Of a stretch of 33,145 nt of DNA, positions 7,918-17,222 are shown piece after piece. The DNA lies in assembly GCA_938020445.1 (NCBI GenBank), contig CALIIC010000081.1:1-33145 (forward strand). The letters are read 5' to 3'. Origin of the DNA: an uncultured Flavobacteriaceae bacterium. Its GTDB lineage: Bacteria; Bacteroidota; Bacteroidia; Flavobacteriales; Flavobacteriaceae. Made by a program: the position numbers and the translations under genes. The notes under the pieces were generated by a model, which was not told the DNA's origin, ran no database searches, and was given only the letters and a program-made list of their open reading frames with translations. The first letter of the stretch is position 1; each line of letters begins with the position of its first letter.

Positions 7918-7958
7918 ATAAACAAAGCCCTTTCTTTAGGTAGTAGGGCTTTGTTTAT
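7918..7958. terminator. bidirectional intrinsic terminator
   Basis: A perfect 14-bp inverted repeat (7918-7931 with 7945-7958, arm AGGGCTTTGTTTAT) around a 13-base loop. It lies between the convergent ends of the GIN lipoprotein gene (stop at 7912) and hisIE (stop at 7982). T-rich sequence follows the stem on the plus strand (TGTATATATTTT), and the A-rich left arm gives T residues on the minus strand. It would end both the plus-strand unit and the his operon. Confidence 0.85.
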
Positions 7959-7981
7959 GTGTATATATTTTAAAGCAACTC

Positions 7982-8578
7982 CTAGTGCCTGCTTTTGAGT
8001 ACTCTTTCAATATCCTTTAATTGAAAACCCTTTGCCTGAAGCAAAATAAGGTAGTGAAATAGCAGGTCGGCACTTTCATCTAAAAAAAGTTCATCATTTG
8101 AATCTTTCGCCTCAATCACCACTTCAACAGCTTCTTCCCCAACTTTCTGAGCGATTTTGTTGATGCCCTTTTCAAAAAGGGAAGCTACGTAGGAGGAACT
8201 GCCATCTGCTGCGGCCCGACGTTGGGCAATGGTGTTTTCCAACTTAGAGAGAAATCCAAAAGAAGCTTCATTGGTCTGGCCCCAACAGGTATCCGTTCCC
8301 GTATGACATGTAGGGCCTTCAGGACGCACCATGGCCAGAAGGGTGTCTTGATCACAGTCATTTTGAATGGATTCTAAGTGCAGAAAATTACCGCTTTCCT
8401 CCCCTTTGGTCCATAAACGTTGTTTCGTACGACTGTAAAAAGTGACTTTTTTGGTTTCCTGGGTTTTTGTAAATGCCTCTTGATTCATATACCCCAACAT
8501 CAGCACATTTTTGGTAACTGCATCTTGTACGATTACCGGGACCAATCCGTCTTTATTTTTCGTGAAATCTATTTCCAT
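7982..8578 (-). CDS. hisIE: bifunctional phosphoribosyl-AMP cyclohydrolase / phosphoribosyl-ATP pyrophosphohydrolase
   Basis: Catalyses steps 2 and 3 of histidine synthesis: PR-ATP is hydrolysed to PR-AMP by the HisE part, and the purine ring is then opened by the HisI part. HisI (about 1-105) shows WTKGE (56-60), the NDCDQD metal cluster (Asp74, Cys75, Asp76, Asp78) and zinc ligands Cys91 and Cys98 in GPTCHTGTDTCWG. HisE (about 108-198) shows KVGEEAVEVVIEA with Glu148 and Glu149, and DESADLLFH with Glu168 and Asp171. The 198-residue fused form is usual in Bacteroidota and enterics. It is the last gene of the his operon, 35 bases after a GNAT gene and ahead of the shared terminator. Confidence 0.97.
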   Translation of the reverse strand: MEIDFTKNKDGLVPVIVQDAVTKNVLMLGYMNQEAFTKTQETKKVTFYSRTKQRLWTKGEESGNFLHLESIQNDCDQDTLLAMVRPEGPTCHTGTDTCWGQTNEASFGFLSKLENTIAQRRAAADGSSSYVASLFEKGINKIAQKVGEEAVEVVIEAKDSNDELFLDESADLLFHYLILLQAKGFQLKDIERVLKSRH

Positions 8579-8613
8579 GATACTATTTGTTCTAAGTGAA
8601 CTCAGTTATTATT

Positions 8614-9195
8614 TTAATTCAACCGTAAAAAATACATCGGAAACCCCAATGATTCCTCTTTACCATATACGCGAAAGCCAAACTTCTGATACAGCTTTAA
8701 ATTATAGTCAGATACCGTATCAATTATCACAGGCAACTTATTGTCCGAAAAATCATCAAATACCTGCATGATCAAACGAGGAGCGGTAACACCCCCTTTG
8801 TACTCGCTCTTTACACCAAAAATCAAAGGGCGAATGTGGTGTTCGGTCGGGTGATTGCCTTTTACCAGTTTTTGCCGTCTCAACACCTTGAAAATACGTT
8901 CTATACCGATGCATTGAAAGGCCAACCCTATCGTTGATTTTAACATACGTGCGGTCATTCGTTCTTTATGCGGGTAATTGATCAACAAACAGCACGCACG
9001 ATTATCGGATAGGAATACTTCTCCCGAACTCATCGCTTTTTCAAACAAATACCCCATTAATACGTGCATCCTGGCCAAACGTTTTCCGTCTTGCTTTACC
9101 ACGAAATTTATTGAGTTATCCTCATTATTAGGAGCGAACGCGGTAACTAAGATACTTACCACCAATGCTTTATCTTCCCGAACTGCCCTTATCAA
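8614..9195 (-). CDS. GNAT-like N-acyltransferase inside his operon
   Basis: A 193-residue protein with a degenerate GNAT fold. A beta strand (LIFGVKS, about 124-130) precedes a motif-A-like loop (EYKGGVTAPRLIMQVF, about 131-146) that would hold the pyrophosphate of acetyl-CoA. The C-terminal YNLKLYQKFGFRVYG (about 164-178) is the typical GNAT motif-B end. The start must be TTG at 9195: no ATG occurs in frame until residue 43, and TTG gives the usual IRAVREDK beginning. It lies 11 bases after hisF and 35 before hisIE, so it must be cotranscribed. Substrate unknown. Confidence 0.7.
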   Translation of the reverse strand: MIRAVREDKALVVSILVTAFAPNNEDNSINFVVKQDGKRLARMHVLMGYLFEKAMSSGEVFLSDNRACCLLINYPHKERMTARMLKSTIGLAFQCIGIERIFKVLRRQKLVKGNHPTEHHIRPLIFGVKSEYKGGVTAPRLIMQVFDDFSDNKLPVIIDTVSDYNLKLYQKFGFRVYGKEESLGFPMYFLRLN

Positions 9196-9206
9196 TTTTT
9201 TATCTA

Positions 9207-9962
9207 TTAAATTCGAACGGCAATCCCGTTTCTTTTTAAATCTTGTTTTAACTCGCCAATACCAATTTCCTTAAAATGAAAAACGCTCGCCGCAAGCGCC
9301 GCATCCGCTTTCCCCTGCGTAAAGGTATCGCAAAAATGTTGCATATTTCCAGCACCACCGGAAGCAATGATCGGAATGTTTAATTCGGTCGAAAGCTGGG
9401 CCAATGCTTCATTCGCAAAGCCATCCTTAGTACCATCATTATCCATTGAAGTGAATAATATTTCACCGGCCCCTCGTTGTTCAACTTCCTTTGCCCATTC
9501 GAACAAATCTAATTCAGTGGGTACTTTTCCTCCAACCAAATGTACCACCCATTTTTCCCCTACCCGTTTTGCGTCAATTGCTACCACAATACACTGGGAA
9601 CCGAATTTGGCAACTAGGTCATTGATCAATTGCGGGTTTTTTACTGCCGAAGAATTAATAGATACCTTGTCGGCCCCATTTTGCAATAGGATATCGACAT
9701 CCTCAACAGAGGAAATACCTCCGCCAACAGTGAAAGGGATATTCACTTTTTCAGCGACACGGTATACCAGGTCTGCCAAGGTTTTACGCTTTTGTTCCGT
9801 TGCGGAAATATCCAGGAACACCAATTCATCGGCTCCTTCCCTACTATAAATTTCCGCAAGTTCCACGGGGTCTCCGGCATCCCTTAAATCTACAAAGTTC
9901 ACCCCTTTTACAGTACGCCCATCTTTGATATCCAAACAGGGAATAATTCTTTTTGCAAGCAT
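9207..9962 (-). CDS. hisF: imidazole glycerol phosphate synthase cyclase subunit HisF
   Basis: Cyclase half of the HisH-HisF enzyme: takes ammonia made by HisH and converts PRFAR to imidazole glycerol phosphate plus AICAR. It is a (beta/alpha)8 barrel of normal length (251 residues). The two catalytic aspartates are at family positions, Asp11 ([13 protein letters not shown]) and Asp130 (VVAIDAKR). Phosphate-binding segments FTVGGGI (77-83) and IIASGGAG near the C-terminus are present. It is separated from hisA by the DinB and NIPSNAP genes rather than adjacent to it as in many his operons. Confidence 0.98.
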   Translation of the reverse strand: MLAKRIIPCLDIKDGRTVKGVNFVDLRDAGDPVELAEIYSREGADELVFLDISATEQKRKTLADLVYRVAEKVNIPFTVGGGISSVEDVDILLQNGADKVSINSSAVKNPQLINDLVAKFGSQCIVVAIDAKRVGEKWVVHLVGGKVPTELDLFEWAKEVEQRGAGEILFTSMDNDGTKDGFANEALAQLSTELNIPIIASGGAGNMQHFCDTFTQGKADAALAASVFHFKEIGIGELKQDLKRNGIAVRI

Positions 9963-9989
9963 TTTTTTTTAATTATAATTCAAAGGAAT

Positions 9990-10295
9990 TCAGTTAAAAA
10001 TTGGTTTCATAAAAGAGCGTTCATAACTTACAATGCACCTGGTTTTTAGCGCGTATTCATAGGCGTCCTTACATTCATCGTCCGTTGCACTCGCTTTACG
10101 GTAGTCTTCATAGGCTGCCAAGGAATCAAAACTAAAAAGTGCGGTAGCAATATTATTGGCTCCTTCATGCGGTAGAAAATAGCCGTGATGCGTTCCACCG
10201 AACTTGTTGACCAATGGGATCCATAACTTTGCATATTGTTCAAATTCTACCAATTTATACGGATCAATTGTATATGTAAGATAGCATGTAATCAT
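9990..10295 (-). CDS. NIPSNAP-family small protein
   Basis: A 101-residue protein with the ferredoxin-like alpha/beta pattern of NIPSNAP/ABM-type proteins: a first strand ITCYLTYTIDP, a helix around EFEQYAKLWIPLVNKFGG, then HHGYFLPHEGANNIATALFSF and DSLAAYEDYRKA, ending in a SYERSFMKPI strand. NIPSNAP proteins usually dimerise; enzymatic function is not established. The start ATG follows the DinB stop directly (TAAATG), so the two are translationally coupled. It is 27 bases before hisF. Why it sits in the his operon is unknown. Confidence 0.75.
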   Translation of the reverse strand: MITCYLTYTIDPYKLVEFEQYAKLWIPLVNKFGGTHHGYFLPHEGANNIATALFSFDSLAAYEDYRKASATDDECKDAYEYALKTRCIVSYERSFMKPIFN

Positions 10296-10817
10296 TTAGT
10301 CCAGTTTATTTTTTACCCGAAGGTCTACACCCTCATAAAACCCCAGGTCTTTATTTTTAAGCTGTTTTACCCAAAATGCGATTTGCCCTGTATGGTACGA
10401 ATAATGCTCCACCACATGCATAACGATTCCGATACCTGAGAATTGATACCCTTGTACTTCCCGTTTTTTAAGCAATTGTGCGGTACTTGCTCCTTTCATC
10501 ACTTGCTGTGCCCTACCGACCGTTTCTGAAAGCTTAAACAGAAGTGCGGCCTTGTCATATCCTGACTTTAGCGAGAACTCCTTATCGCGTTCGCGAATAT
10601 CAGCTGTTTCTCCCAAAGATGAAATAGCATATTGGGTAATGTTACCACATAAGTGAATTATTAAATTCGCAATACTGTTCAAAGAGTCGTTGGGGCGTTG
10701 CCATAGCTCTTCTTCGGATACATGCTCCAAACTTTTATAAATCATTCGGGTACTCTCATCCATTCGGTACCGTGCGTTCTCTACTATTTCCGAAATCAAT
10801 TTTTCCGTTGTATTCAT
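10296..10817 (-). CDS. DinB/DUF1572-like putative metal-dependent protein
   Basis: A 173-residue, mostly helical protein of the DinB/YfiT four-helix-bundle superfamily. Potential metal ligands are His55 ([10 protein letters not shown]) and the closely spaced His134, His138 and His142 ([18 protein letters not shown]), the usual three-to-four histidine arrangement. Family members include thiol-dependent S-transferases and hydrolases, but many have no known reaction. Its start overlaps the end of hisA by four bases and its stop abuts the NIPSNAP start, so it is a fully embedded his-operon gene. A DinB/NIPSNAP pair may act together; that is inference. Confidence 0.75.
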   Translation of the reverse strand: MNTTEKLISEIVENARYRMDESTRMIYKSLEHVSEEELWQRPNDSLNSIANLIIHLCGNITQYAISSLGETADIRERDKEFSLKSGYDKAALLFKLSETVGRAQQVMKGASTAQLLKKREVQGYQFSGIGIVMHVVEHYSYHTGQIAFWVKQLKNKDLGFYEGVDLRVKNKLD

Positions 10818-11590
10818 TTCCCCAGAATAAAGTCCTCCAATTGTTTTAATTGAATTCGGTTCTCATAGATAGCCTTCCCGATAATGGTTCCTTCACAACC
10901 GATTGCGGCTAGACGGGGCAATTCATCAAAACTAGAAATTCCCCCACTGGCAATAAGTTTTACACCCGGTACCAAGACATCTATTACACCACTTGGGCCG
11001 CCGGTAGTCTTGTTCACCGCTGTTTCCTTTATAATCTTCCTATACAGGTCAAAAGATGGGCCCTGTAGCATACCATCCTTACTTATATCGGTGCAGATGA
11101 TATACTCGACTCCCTTCTTTTGATACTTTTGGATAAATGGCACCAAGGCCTCTTTAGATTCTTCTTGCCAACCGGAAACGGCAATTTTTTCATCTAATGC
11201 ATCCGCACCTAAAATAATCTTACCAGCACCGTATTCATTGATCCAGGAAGTAAAAGTACGCTCATTCTTTACCGCAATACTCCCTCCCGTAATTTGATTT
11301 GCGCCACTTTCGAAAGCTATTCGCAAGTCATCATTGGTTTTAAGGCCTCCTCCAAAATCAATTTTCAAACTGGTTTTGGAAGCTATTTGCTCTAGTACTC
11401 GATGGTTTACAATGTGTTTTGATTTTGCCCCATCCAAATCTACCAGATGAAGGTAGTCGATACCATGCGCCTCAAACTCCTTGGCAACTTCCAACGGATG
11501 TTCGTTGTAAATCTTTTTTGTATCATAGTCACCTTTGGAAAGACGCACACATTTGCCATCTATGATATCTATTGCGGGTATTATTCTCAT
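10814..11590 (-). CDS. hisA: ProFAR isomerase HisA
   Basis: Fourth step of histidine synthesis: Amadori-type isomerisation of ProFAR to PRFAR. It is a (beta/alpha)8 barrel with the catalytic pair Asp8 ([15 protein letters not shown]) and Asp130 (LGADALD), plus phosphate loops DFGGGL (78-83) and IASGGIS (213-219). At 258 residues it is longer than usual: compared with typical HisA there appear to be about 15 extra residues at 191-208 (around [17 protein letters not shown]) just before the IASGG strand. Its 3' end overlaps the DinB gene by four bases. Confidence 0.96.
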   Translation of the reverse strand: MRIIPAIDIIDGKCVRLSKGDYDTKKIYNEHPLEVAKEFEAHGIDYLHLVDLDGAKSKHIVNHRVLEQIASKTSLKIDFGGGLKTNDDLRIAFESGANQITGGSIAVKNERTFTSWINEYGAGKIILGADALDEKIAVSGWQEESKEALVPFIQKYQKKGVEYIICTDISKDGMLQGPSFDLYRKIIKETAVNKTTGGPSGVIDVLVPGVKLIASGGISSFDELPRLAAIGCEGTIIGKAIYENRIQLKQLEDFILGK

Positions 11591-11598
11591 TTTAATTT

Positions 11599-12024
11599 TT
11601 AAAGTAAAATTACACGGTCATTTGCCATCCAGAGTTCCGATTCTCCAACTTTATTGAAACCGAATTTTTCATACATACCATGGGCATCTTTTGTTTTTAA
11701 AGAAATCGTCTTTAAGTTTTTGACCACCTCATGGTTCATAATATGGGATACCAATTTTTTTCCATATCCCTTAGCTTGGTACGGTTCAAAAATAATCACG
11801 TCCATTAAGTTTCCAAAGACTACCCCGTCGGTAACCATGCGCGCAAACCCAATTTGCCCGTTGGTATCGGAATACAACCCAAAACACAACGAATTGGCTA
11901 TACATGTTTCAACCTGTTCTAGGGTCCGCTCTCGGCCCCAATACGAAACCGTACTGATATAATCATGTATTTTATCAACCGATAACAAGGCCTTGTCCGT
12001 CGAAATATAATAGTCGTCTCTCAT
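11599..12024 (-). CDS. GNAT N-acetyltransferase inside his operon
   Basis: A 141-residue GNAT protein. The acetyl-CoA pyrophosphate loop is clear in [18 protein letters not shown] (Q/R-x-x-G-x-G type), preceded by the beta-4 strand LMDVIIF. The C-terminal [15 protein letters not shown] is the standard motif-B region. Its ATG overlaps the hisH stop by one base (TAATG), so translation is coupled to hisH, and hisA follows after eight bases. Acceptor substrate unknown. Confidence 0.88.
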   Translation of the reverse strand: MRDDYYISTDKALLSVDKIHDYISTVSYWGRERTLEQVETCIANSLCFGLYSDTNGQIGFARMVTDGVVFGNLMDVIIFEPYQAKGYGKKLVSHIMNHEVVKNLKTISLKTKDAHGMYEKFGFNKVGESELWMANDRVILL

Positions 12025-12605
12025 TACAGTGCTAAAAAATTAGTGAGGATTTTCTCGCCTATGGAACTACTCTTTTCGGGATGGAACTGGGTGCCATAAA
12101 AATTGTCTTTCCCCAAAGCGGCACTATAGGAAATCCCATATTCACAACTTGCAATTGTCGCCTCGGATAAAGGTGAAAAATAACTATGAACCAGATAAAT
12201 ATAGGCGTTGTTCTGCACCCCATTAAACAGGTCTGTTTTCAAATTTGAAATTTGGTTCCAGCCAATCTGTGGTACTTTCAATGCATTTGAAAAACGCTTC
12301 ACATCCACATCAAAAATACCGAGACCTTTCGTGCTGCCTTCTTCCGAGGAATTACACATCAATTGCATTCCCAGACAGATACCCAATACCGGTTGTTTTA
12401 AAGTAGGAATCAAGCTGTCTAAACCGCTTTCCCGCAATTTCTTCATGGCACTACTTGCTTCTCCGACTCCTGGAAAAATAACCTTGTCAGCCGCTTTTAT
12501 CTCGCTAACACCGTTTGTCAATGTTGCAGTATACCCTAAGCGTTGAATCGCAAACTTGATACTTTGAATGTTCCCGGCCCCGTAATTTATGATTGCTATA
12601 TTCAT
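12024..12605 (-). CDS. hisH: imidazole glycerol phosphate synthase glutaminase subunit HisH
   Basis: Class I glutamine amidotransferase that hydrolyses glutamine and channels ammonia to HisF. The triad is present: Cys77 in LGICLGMQLM, and His175 and Glu177 in GTQFHPEKSS. The oxyanion region PGVGEA lies at 45-50. Length (193 residues) is normal. ATG start; the 85-base gap to hisB contains a heptamer repeat. It overlaps the downstream GNAT gene by one base. Confidence 0.98.
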   Translation of the reverse strand: MNIAIINYGAGNIQSIKFAIQRLGYTATLTNGVSEIKAADKVIFPGVGEASSAMKKLRESGLDSLIPTLKQPVLGICLGMQLMCNSSEEGSTKGLGIFDVDVKRFSNALKVPQIGWNQISNLKTDLFNGVQNNAYIYLVHSYFSPLSEATIASCEYGISYSAALGKDNFYGTQFHPEKSSSIGEKILTNFLAL

Positions 12606-12616
12606 TTTTTAGTATT

Positions 12617-12644
12617 CAGTAGTCCGTAGTCAGTAGTCAGTCGT
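12617..12644 (-). repeat. four tandem heptamers between hisB and hisH
   Basis: Four consecutive 7-base units on the plus strand (CAGTAGT, CCGTAGT, CAGTAGT, CAGTCGT) fill much of the 85-base spacer, the longest internal gap in the his operon. It is a short, slightly decayed tandem repeat prone to slippage. No hairpin or coding potential is evident. Confidence 0.6.
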
Positions 12645-12690
12645 CAAAAAAAGGTCTTGACTTTGTACTAAATACTATATACTGGTTTCT

Positions 12691-13827
12691 TTAAAGCATT
12701 CCCTTCGTACTTGGTAACACCATTTTCTCAACATCACGCTTTACCGACATTTTGATGGATTTCGCAAAGGCCTTAAAAATGGCTTCGATTTTATGGTGTT
12801 CGTTCGTACCCGCTGCCTTGATATTTAAGTTTGCCTTCGCACCATCGGTAAATGATTTAAAGAAGTGGAAAAACATCTCGGTAGGCATCTCCCCAATTTT
12901 TTCTCGAGTAAATTCCGCATCCCAAACCAGCCAGTTACGACCTCCAAAATCTATGGCCACCTGTGCCAGACAATCATCCATAGGCAAACAAAAACCATAG
13001 CGTTCTATTCCCAGCTTATTCCCTAGCGCCTTATGAAACGTTTCTCCCAAGGCAATGGCCGTATCTTCAATGGTATGGTGTTCATCTACTTCCAAATCAC
13101 CCACCACCTTGATTTCAAGGTCCATTTGACCATGTCGTGCCAGTTGGTCTAACATATGATCAAAAAATGCCAAACCTGTCCCAATTTTGCTTTTACCCGT
13201 TCCATCGAGGTTGAGCTTGATTTGAATGTCCGTTTCGTTCGTTTTGCGGTGCATTTCCGCGGTACGATCTTGCAATTTTAAAAAGGTGTAGATGCTTTCC
13301 CAATCATTATTTTCCAGGGCGATGACACTGTCCAATGCTGTTCTATCCACAGTAATTTCACCGGTACCCAAATTCGTATTGTCATTGATAAATATCCCCT
13401 TGGAACCAAGGTTTTTGGCCAACTCCATATCGGTCAAGCGATCCCCGATCACAAAAGAGTTGTTTAAATCATACTCCGCGGAGAAATAGTCGGTCAAGAG
13501 TCCTGTTCCCGGTTTTCGAGTATCGGCATTTTCATGCGGAAACGTACGATCCAAGAAAACCTTGTCGAATACCACTCCCTCATTTTCGAAAGACCTGAGA
13601 ATAAAGTTGTGTACCGGCCAAAAGGTCTCTTCTGGGAAAACATCGGTTCCCAAGCCATCTTGGTTCGTAATCATTACCAGTTCATATTCGAGTTCTTTGG
13701 CTATTTTCCCTAAGAATGTAAAGGCTTTTGGGTAAAAAATCATTTTTTCAAAGGCATCGATCTGTTCATCTACCGTTTCTTTGATTAGGGTACCATCTCT
13801 ATCGATAAAAAGGACTTTCTTTTTCAT
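12691..13827 (-). CDS. hisB: bifunctional histidinol-phosphatase / imidazoleglycerol-phosphate dehydratase
   Basis: Catalyses the dehydration (step 6) and histidinol-phosphate dephosphorylation (step 8). The N-terminal HAD phosphatase domain (about 1-165) carries the nucleophile and acid Asp9 and Asp11 (FIDRDGTLI), TNQDGLG (54-60) and VIGDRLTD (126-133). The C-terminal IGPD domain (about 193-378) has the two metal motifs DEHHTIED (248-255) and NEHHKIEA (342-349). In enteric HisB a structural zinc is held by Cys93, His95, Cys101 and Cys103; here the aligned residues are Asp93, Thr95, Ala101 and Thr103, so the zinc loop is absent although RKP (104-106) is kept. Length (378) is close to the enteric enzyme. 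Confidence 0.97.
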   Translation of the reverse strand: MKKKVLFIDRDGTLIKETVDEQIDAFEKMIFYPKAFTFLGKIAKELEYELVMITNQDGLGTDVFPEETFWPVHNFILRSFENEGVVFDKVFLDRTFPHENADTRKPGTGLLTDYFSAEYDLNNSFVIGDRLTDMELAKNLGSKGIFINDNTNLGTGEITVDRTALDSVIALENNDWESIYTFLKLQDRTAEMHRKTNETDIQIKLNLDGTGKSKIGTGLAFFDHMLDQLARHGQMDLEIKVVGDLEVDEHHTIEDTAIALGETFHKALGNKLGIERYGFCLPMDDCLAQVAIDFGGRNWLVWDAEFTREKIGEMPTEMFFHFFKSFTDGAKANLNIKAAGTNEHHKIEAIFKAFAKSIKMSVKRDVEKMVLPSTKGML

Positions 13828-13848
13828 TTGTAGTATTATAAAAGCAAT

Positions 13849-14823
13849 TTATACTTCGCTGTTTTCTTTATCTGTATCTTTTGAAACCACATTGGCAAGC
13901 TCTTTTGATCCGAAAAGGCGTTTTTTGAAGGCGGCAAATAAGGCTATCGCCCCCAATGCTATAAACTTCCATAGTTTTAAAAGTACCGCAAAGAAGCCAG
14001 CTTTTGCCAATACCTTTCCGGCAATCAATCCTCCAATTCCGTAAGCAGCCACATCATCCAAATCAGGATCAAATTCGGAGTATTTGTAGCCTTCATTGAA
14101 GGTGACGCTGTTCAAAATCGGATTCAAATTTTCCTTTACATCTTCCAAAACCTCTATATCACCAATTACATTGAGGTTCATATAGCCCTTTCTGCCCAAA
14201 ACCCTAATATTATAATTTAGCGTGTTTGTCTCTTCTCCTTCAAACAACAACTCTTTTGCCCAGTGAAGTTTCTTTGAGGACGCATCATAAAAGGGTTCGG
14301 ACGCCCAACCAATCAATTCGATCTCAGGATACCCAAGTCTTTTTCTTTCCGGGTTTGCGTCAAGTGCATCGTTCTTCATTTCGTCTAGCAGCTCATCATA
14401 ATCAATATCCTCTGCGTCGTCATCCTCGATATACCCCTCCTCTGAATAGGTAATCTCAATTCCATATGTAATTTCAACAGCCGATTCATCAATTTTAAGT
14501 AATAGTCCTACAACTGTTTTATCCACCGGGTTGCCCCAAATATCGGAAAGTACAGTCTGCGCCCCATTTTTCTCTAAAAACTTATAGCCCTCGGGAATAC
14601 TAATTTTTGCAATACCATTATTTAAATCTGCTTCATCATAGATATAGTCAAATGTACTTTCCAGGCTATCGGAATATTTCTGAAATGCCATATATTCCTG
14701 AATTACGGATGCATCTACACCTAGGCTATCCGCTAGAAATAATGCACGGTCTTCATCTTGTGCAAGCAAATAGGCACTCCCAAATACAAAAAGGAGTATA
14801 AAAATTATTGGTTGTTTCATCAT
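13849..14823 (-). CDS. DUF2167 membrane protein inside his operon
   Basis: A 324-residue exported membrane protein. A signal peptide (to about residue 21, ending YLLAQ) is followed by a soluble domain with the DUF2167-type sequence NGIAKISIPEGYKFLEKNGAQ and DIWGNP, and an acidic stretch (about 128-145). A later WASEPFYDASSKKLHWAKEL segment precedes the C-terminal hydrophobic region (about 257-295), which would anchor it with a Lys-rich tail. Function unknown. It sits seven bases after hisC and 21 before hisB, so it is cotranscribed. ATG-ATG start; either methionine is possible. Confidence 0.85.
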   Translation of the reverse strand: MMKQPIIFILLFVFGSAYLLAQDEDRALFLADSLGVDASVIQEYMAFQKYSDSLESTFDYIYDEADLNNGIAKISIPEGYKFLEKNGAQTVLSDIWGNPVDKTVVGLLLKIDESAVEITYGIEITYSEEGYIEDDDAEDIDYDELLDEMKNDALDANPERKRLGYPEIELIGWASEPFYDASSKKLHWAKELLFEGEETNTLNYNIRVLGRKGYMNLNVIGDIEVLEDVKENLNPILNSVTFNEGYKYSEFDPDLDDVAAYGIGGLIAGKVLAKAGFFAVLLKLWKFIALGAIALFAAFKKRLFGSKELANVVSKDTDKENSEV

Positions 14824-14830
14824 GGTTTGG

Positions 14831-15889
14831 TTATTTATTGGTATTTAGGTTTAAAGACTTCATAACCTCGATCAGTCGTATATTTTCGATAGTAGTTCCC
14901 ACCGTAAATCGGAGGGTATTTTCGCACAGGGCCTGATTGGTTCTATTACGAACTACCACTCCCTTTTTTAAAAGTTGCTGGTATCTCCTATTCGCGTCAT
15001 CTACCTTTGCCAAGACAAAATTGGTGTCTGATGGATAGACATTCACAACAAAAGGAATGGCGTTTAAAGCCTGTAAAAGTCGATTCTTTTCTGATACTAT
15101 TTCCTTGATTTCATTCGTTATCGCCTCACCATTCCCGAGCCGCTTTAGGGCTCTTTCTTGGGTTAGCCCATTTACATTATACGGAGGTTTTATCTTGTTC
15201 AAAACGGTAATAATTTCTGGGGAGGCGATACATATACCCAGGCGGATCCCTGCCAAACCGTATGCCTTGGACAGCGTTTGTGTCACTACCAGATTGGGGT
15301 ACATCGCTAATTTAGAAGTCCAACTCTTACCGAGCGAAAAATCGATATACGCCTCATCAATCACCACCAACCCTTTAAAATTTCCTAGCAGTTCTTCAAT
15401 CTTCTTTGCGTTAAAACTGTTTCCGGTCGGATTGTTCGGAGAACAGATAAAAACCATTTTAGTTTCAGTATCTATTCGCTTTAAAATCCCAGAAACATTG
15501 GGTTCAAAATCTTCCGTTAACAGTACTTCCCTGTTCTCAATGGCGTTGATGCCCGAAAGCACCTTATACATCCCATAAGTAGGTGGCAAGGTGATGACAT
15601 TGTCTTTTTGAGGTTCACAGAACGCCCGGAACAACAAATCCAATACCTCGTCGCTCCCATTCCCCAATAGGATATTCTCCACTTTTAACTGCTTTCTCTC
15701 CGCTAAAACCGTCTTTAGGTTGCGTTGTTGGGGGTCGGGATAGCGATTGACCCCATTTTCAAACGGATTCTCATTCGCATCTAGGAATACCATCTCGGAA
15801 CCATCGGAAACGTATTCGTCCCTGGCCGAGGAATACGGACGGAGCCCCTTTACATTTTTCCTGATGATATTTTCTAAATTAAAGCTCAT
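14831..15889 (-). CDS. hisC: histidinol-phosphate aminotransferase HisC
   Basis: PLP enzyme of step 7: transfers the amino group from glutamate to imidazole acetol phosphate. It is a fold-type I aminotransferase of normal length (352). Key sites are the PLP-lysine Lys208 in TLSKAYGLAGIRLG, SPNNPTGN (150-157) with the family Asn, Asp178 and Tyr181 in IDEAYIDF, the LDANENP substrate segment (36-42) and the GNGSDE phosphate loop (76-81). It is 41 bases after hisD. Confidence 0.97.
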   Translation of the reverse strand: MSFNLENIIRKNVKGLRPYSSARDEYVSDGSEMVFLDANENPFENGVNRYPDPQQRNLKTVLAERKQLKVENILLGNGSDEVLDLLFRAFCEPQKDNVITLPPTYGMYKVLSGINAIENREVLLTEDFEPNVSGILKRIDTETKMVFICSPNNPTGNSFNAKKIEELLGNFKGLVVIDEAYIDFSLGKSWTSKLAMYPNLVVTQTLSKAYGLAGIRLGICIASPEIITVLNKIKPPYNVNGLTQERALKRLGNGEAITNEIKEIVSEKNRLLQALNAIPFVVNVYPSDTNFVLAKVDDANRRYQQLLKKGVVVRNRTNQALCENTLRFTVGTTIENIRLIEVMKSLNLNTNK

Positions 15890-15930
15890 TGGTCTACATA
15901 TTGATGGTTCGTGGCTTTCAAAAAAACATT

Positions 15931-17220
15931 TTACTTCTCTGATAGACTTGTTAAACGCAAACTCACTGCATTCTTGTGGGCTTGCAAGCCTTCTGCTTCC
16001 GCCATTACCTCTATTGCCTTTCCTATGGTCTGAATACCCTCCTCCGATATTTTTTGAAACGTCATACTCTTCAAAAAACTGTCCAGATTAACACCGCTGT
16101 ATTGTTTGGCATATCCGTTCGTAGGCAGTGTATGATTGGTACCCGAAGCATAATCTCCAGCACTCTCTGGCGTATAGTTACCAATAAAAACCGAACCGGC
16201 ATTTTCAATATTGGAAATAAAGAACGCCTCGTTCTCAACACATACGATATAGTGCTCCGGACCATATTCGTTTATGAGCTCTACCGCTGTAGCGTCGTCC
16301 GCCACGAAAATCAACTTGCTGTTCTCGATTGCTTGTTGGGCAATTTCTTTGCGGGGTAACAGGGCAAGTTGCGCAGCCACTTCTTCTTCCACAGCCTCGA
16401 TCATTTTTTTGGAAGTAGACACTAAAATCACTTGACTATCCACTCCGTGTTCAGCCTGGCTTAATAAGTCGGAAGCAACAAAGGCCGCGTTTGCCGAATC
16501 ATCTGCTACTACCAACAATTCACTTGGGCCGGCGGGCATATCAATCGCTACCCCGTGCTTGGTCGCCAATTGCTTTGCAACCGTTACATATTGGTTCCCC
16601 GGGCCAAAAATTTTATATACTTTGGGAATCGACTCCGTACCAAAGGTCATTCCCGCAATTGCCTGAATACCTCCTACCTTATATATCTTGGTAATTCCAC
16701 AGAGGTTCGCTGTGTATAAAATCGCTGGATTAATAGTACCATCAGCTGCCGGTGGAGAGCACAATACCACTTCTTTGCAACCTGCAATTGCAGCGGGGAC
16801 TGCCAGCATTAGGATTGTGGAAAACAAGGGCGCCGTACCTCCCGGAATATAGAGCCCTACCTTTTGAATGGGTCTTTTTTCTTGCCAACACTGAACACCT
16901 ACGGCGGTGGTTACTTCTACCCTATCACTGCGTTGCGCCTCATGGAACGCTGTAATGTTCTGCTTGGCAAGGGCAATGGCATTTTTAAGTTCTTCGGAAA
17001 CCCGTTTTTTTGCCGTTGCAATCTCCTCCTCAGATATTACCAGTTCATCCAAAGAAATCCCATCGAATTTCTCCGTATATTTTTTCAACACAGCGTCCCC
17101 TTCGGCCCTCACTTCCTGAAAAATGGTATTCACAGTACCTTCGATATCAGAAACAGATTGGGTAGGACGTTTCAATACCGCCGCCCATGTTTCCCTAAGA
17201 GGATTATTTATCTTGTTCAT
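15931..17220 (-). CDS. hisD: histidinol dehydrogenase HisD
   Basis: Last two oxidations, histidinol to histidine, using two NAD+ and a catalytic zinc. The zinc ligands are recognisable at Gln255 and His258 (SQAEHGVDSQ), Asp356 (SAGDYASG) and His415 (GLQAHKNAVSLR). The catalytic Glu322-His323 pair lies in YGPEHYIV. Also present are the GGTAPLFST and FGPGNQYV nucleotide and substrate segments. Length (429) is standard. Its start lies two bases after the preceding GNAT gene. Confidence 0.98.
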   Translation of the reverse strand: MNKINNPLRETWAAVLKRPTQSVSDIEGTVNTIFQEVRAEGDAVLKKYTEKFDGISLDELVISEEEIATAKKRVSEELKNAIALAKQNITAFHEAQRSDRVEVTTAVGVQCWQEKRPIQKVGLYIPGGTAPLFSTILMLAVPAAIAGCKEVVLCSPPAADGTINPAILYTANLCGITKIYKVGGIQAIAGMTFGTESIPKVYKIFGPGNQYVTVAKQLATKHGVAIDMPAGPSELLVVADDSANAAFVASDLLSQAEHGVDSQVILVSTSKKMIEAVEEEVAAQLALLPRKEIAQQAIENSKLIFVADDATAVELINEYGPEHYIVCVENEAFFISNIENAGSVFIGNYTPESAGDYASGTNHTLPTNGYAKQYSGVNLDSFLKSMTFQKISEEGIQTIGKAIEVMAEAEGLQAHKNAVSLRLTSLSEK

Positions 17221-17222
17221 AT

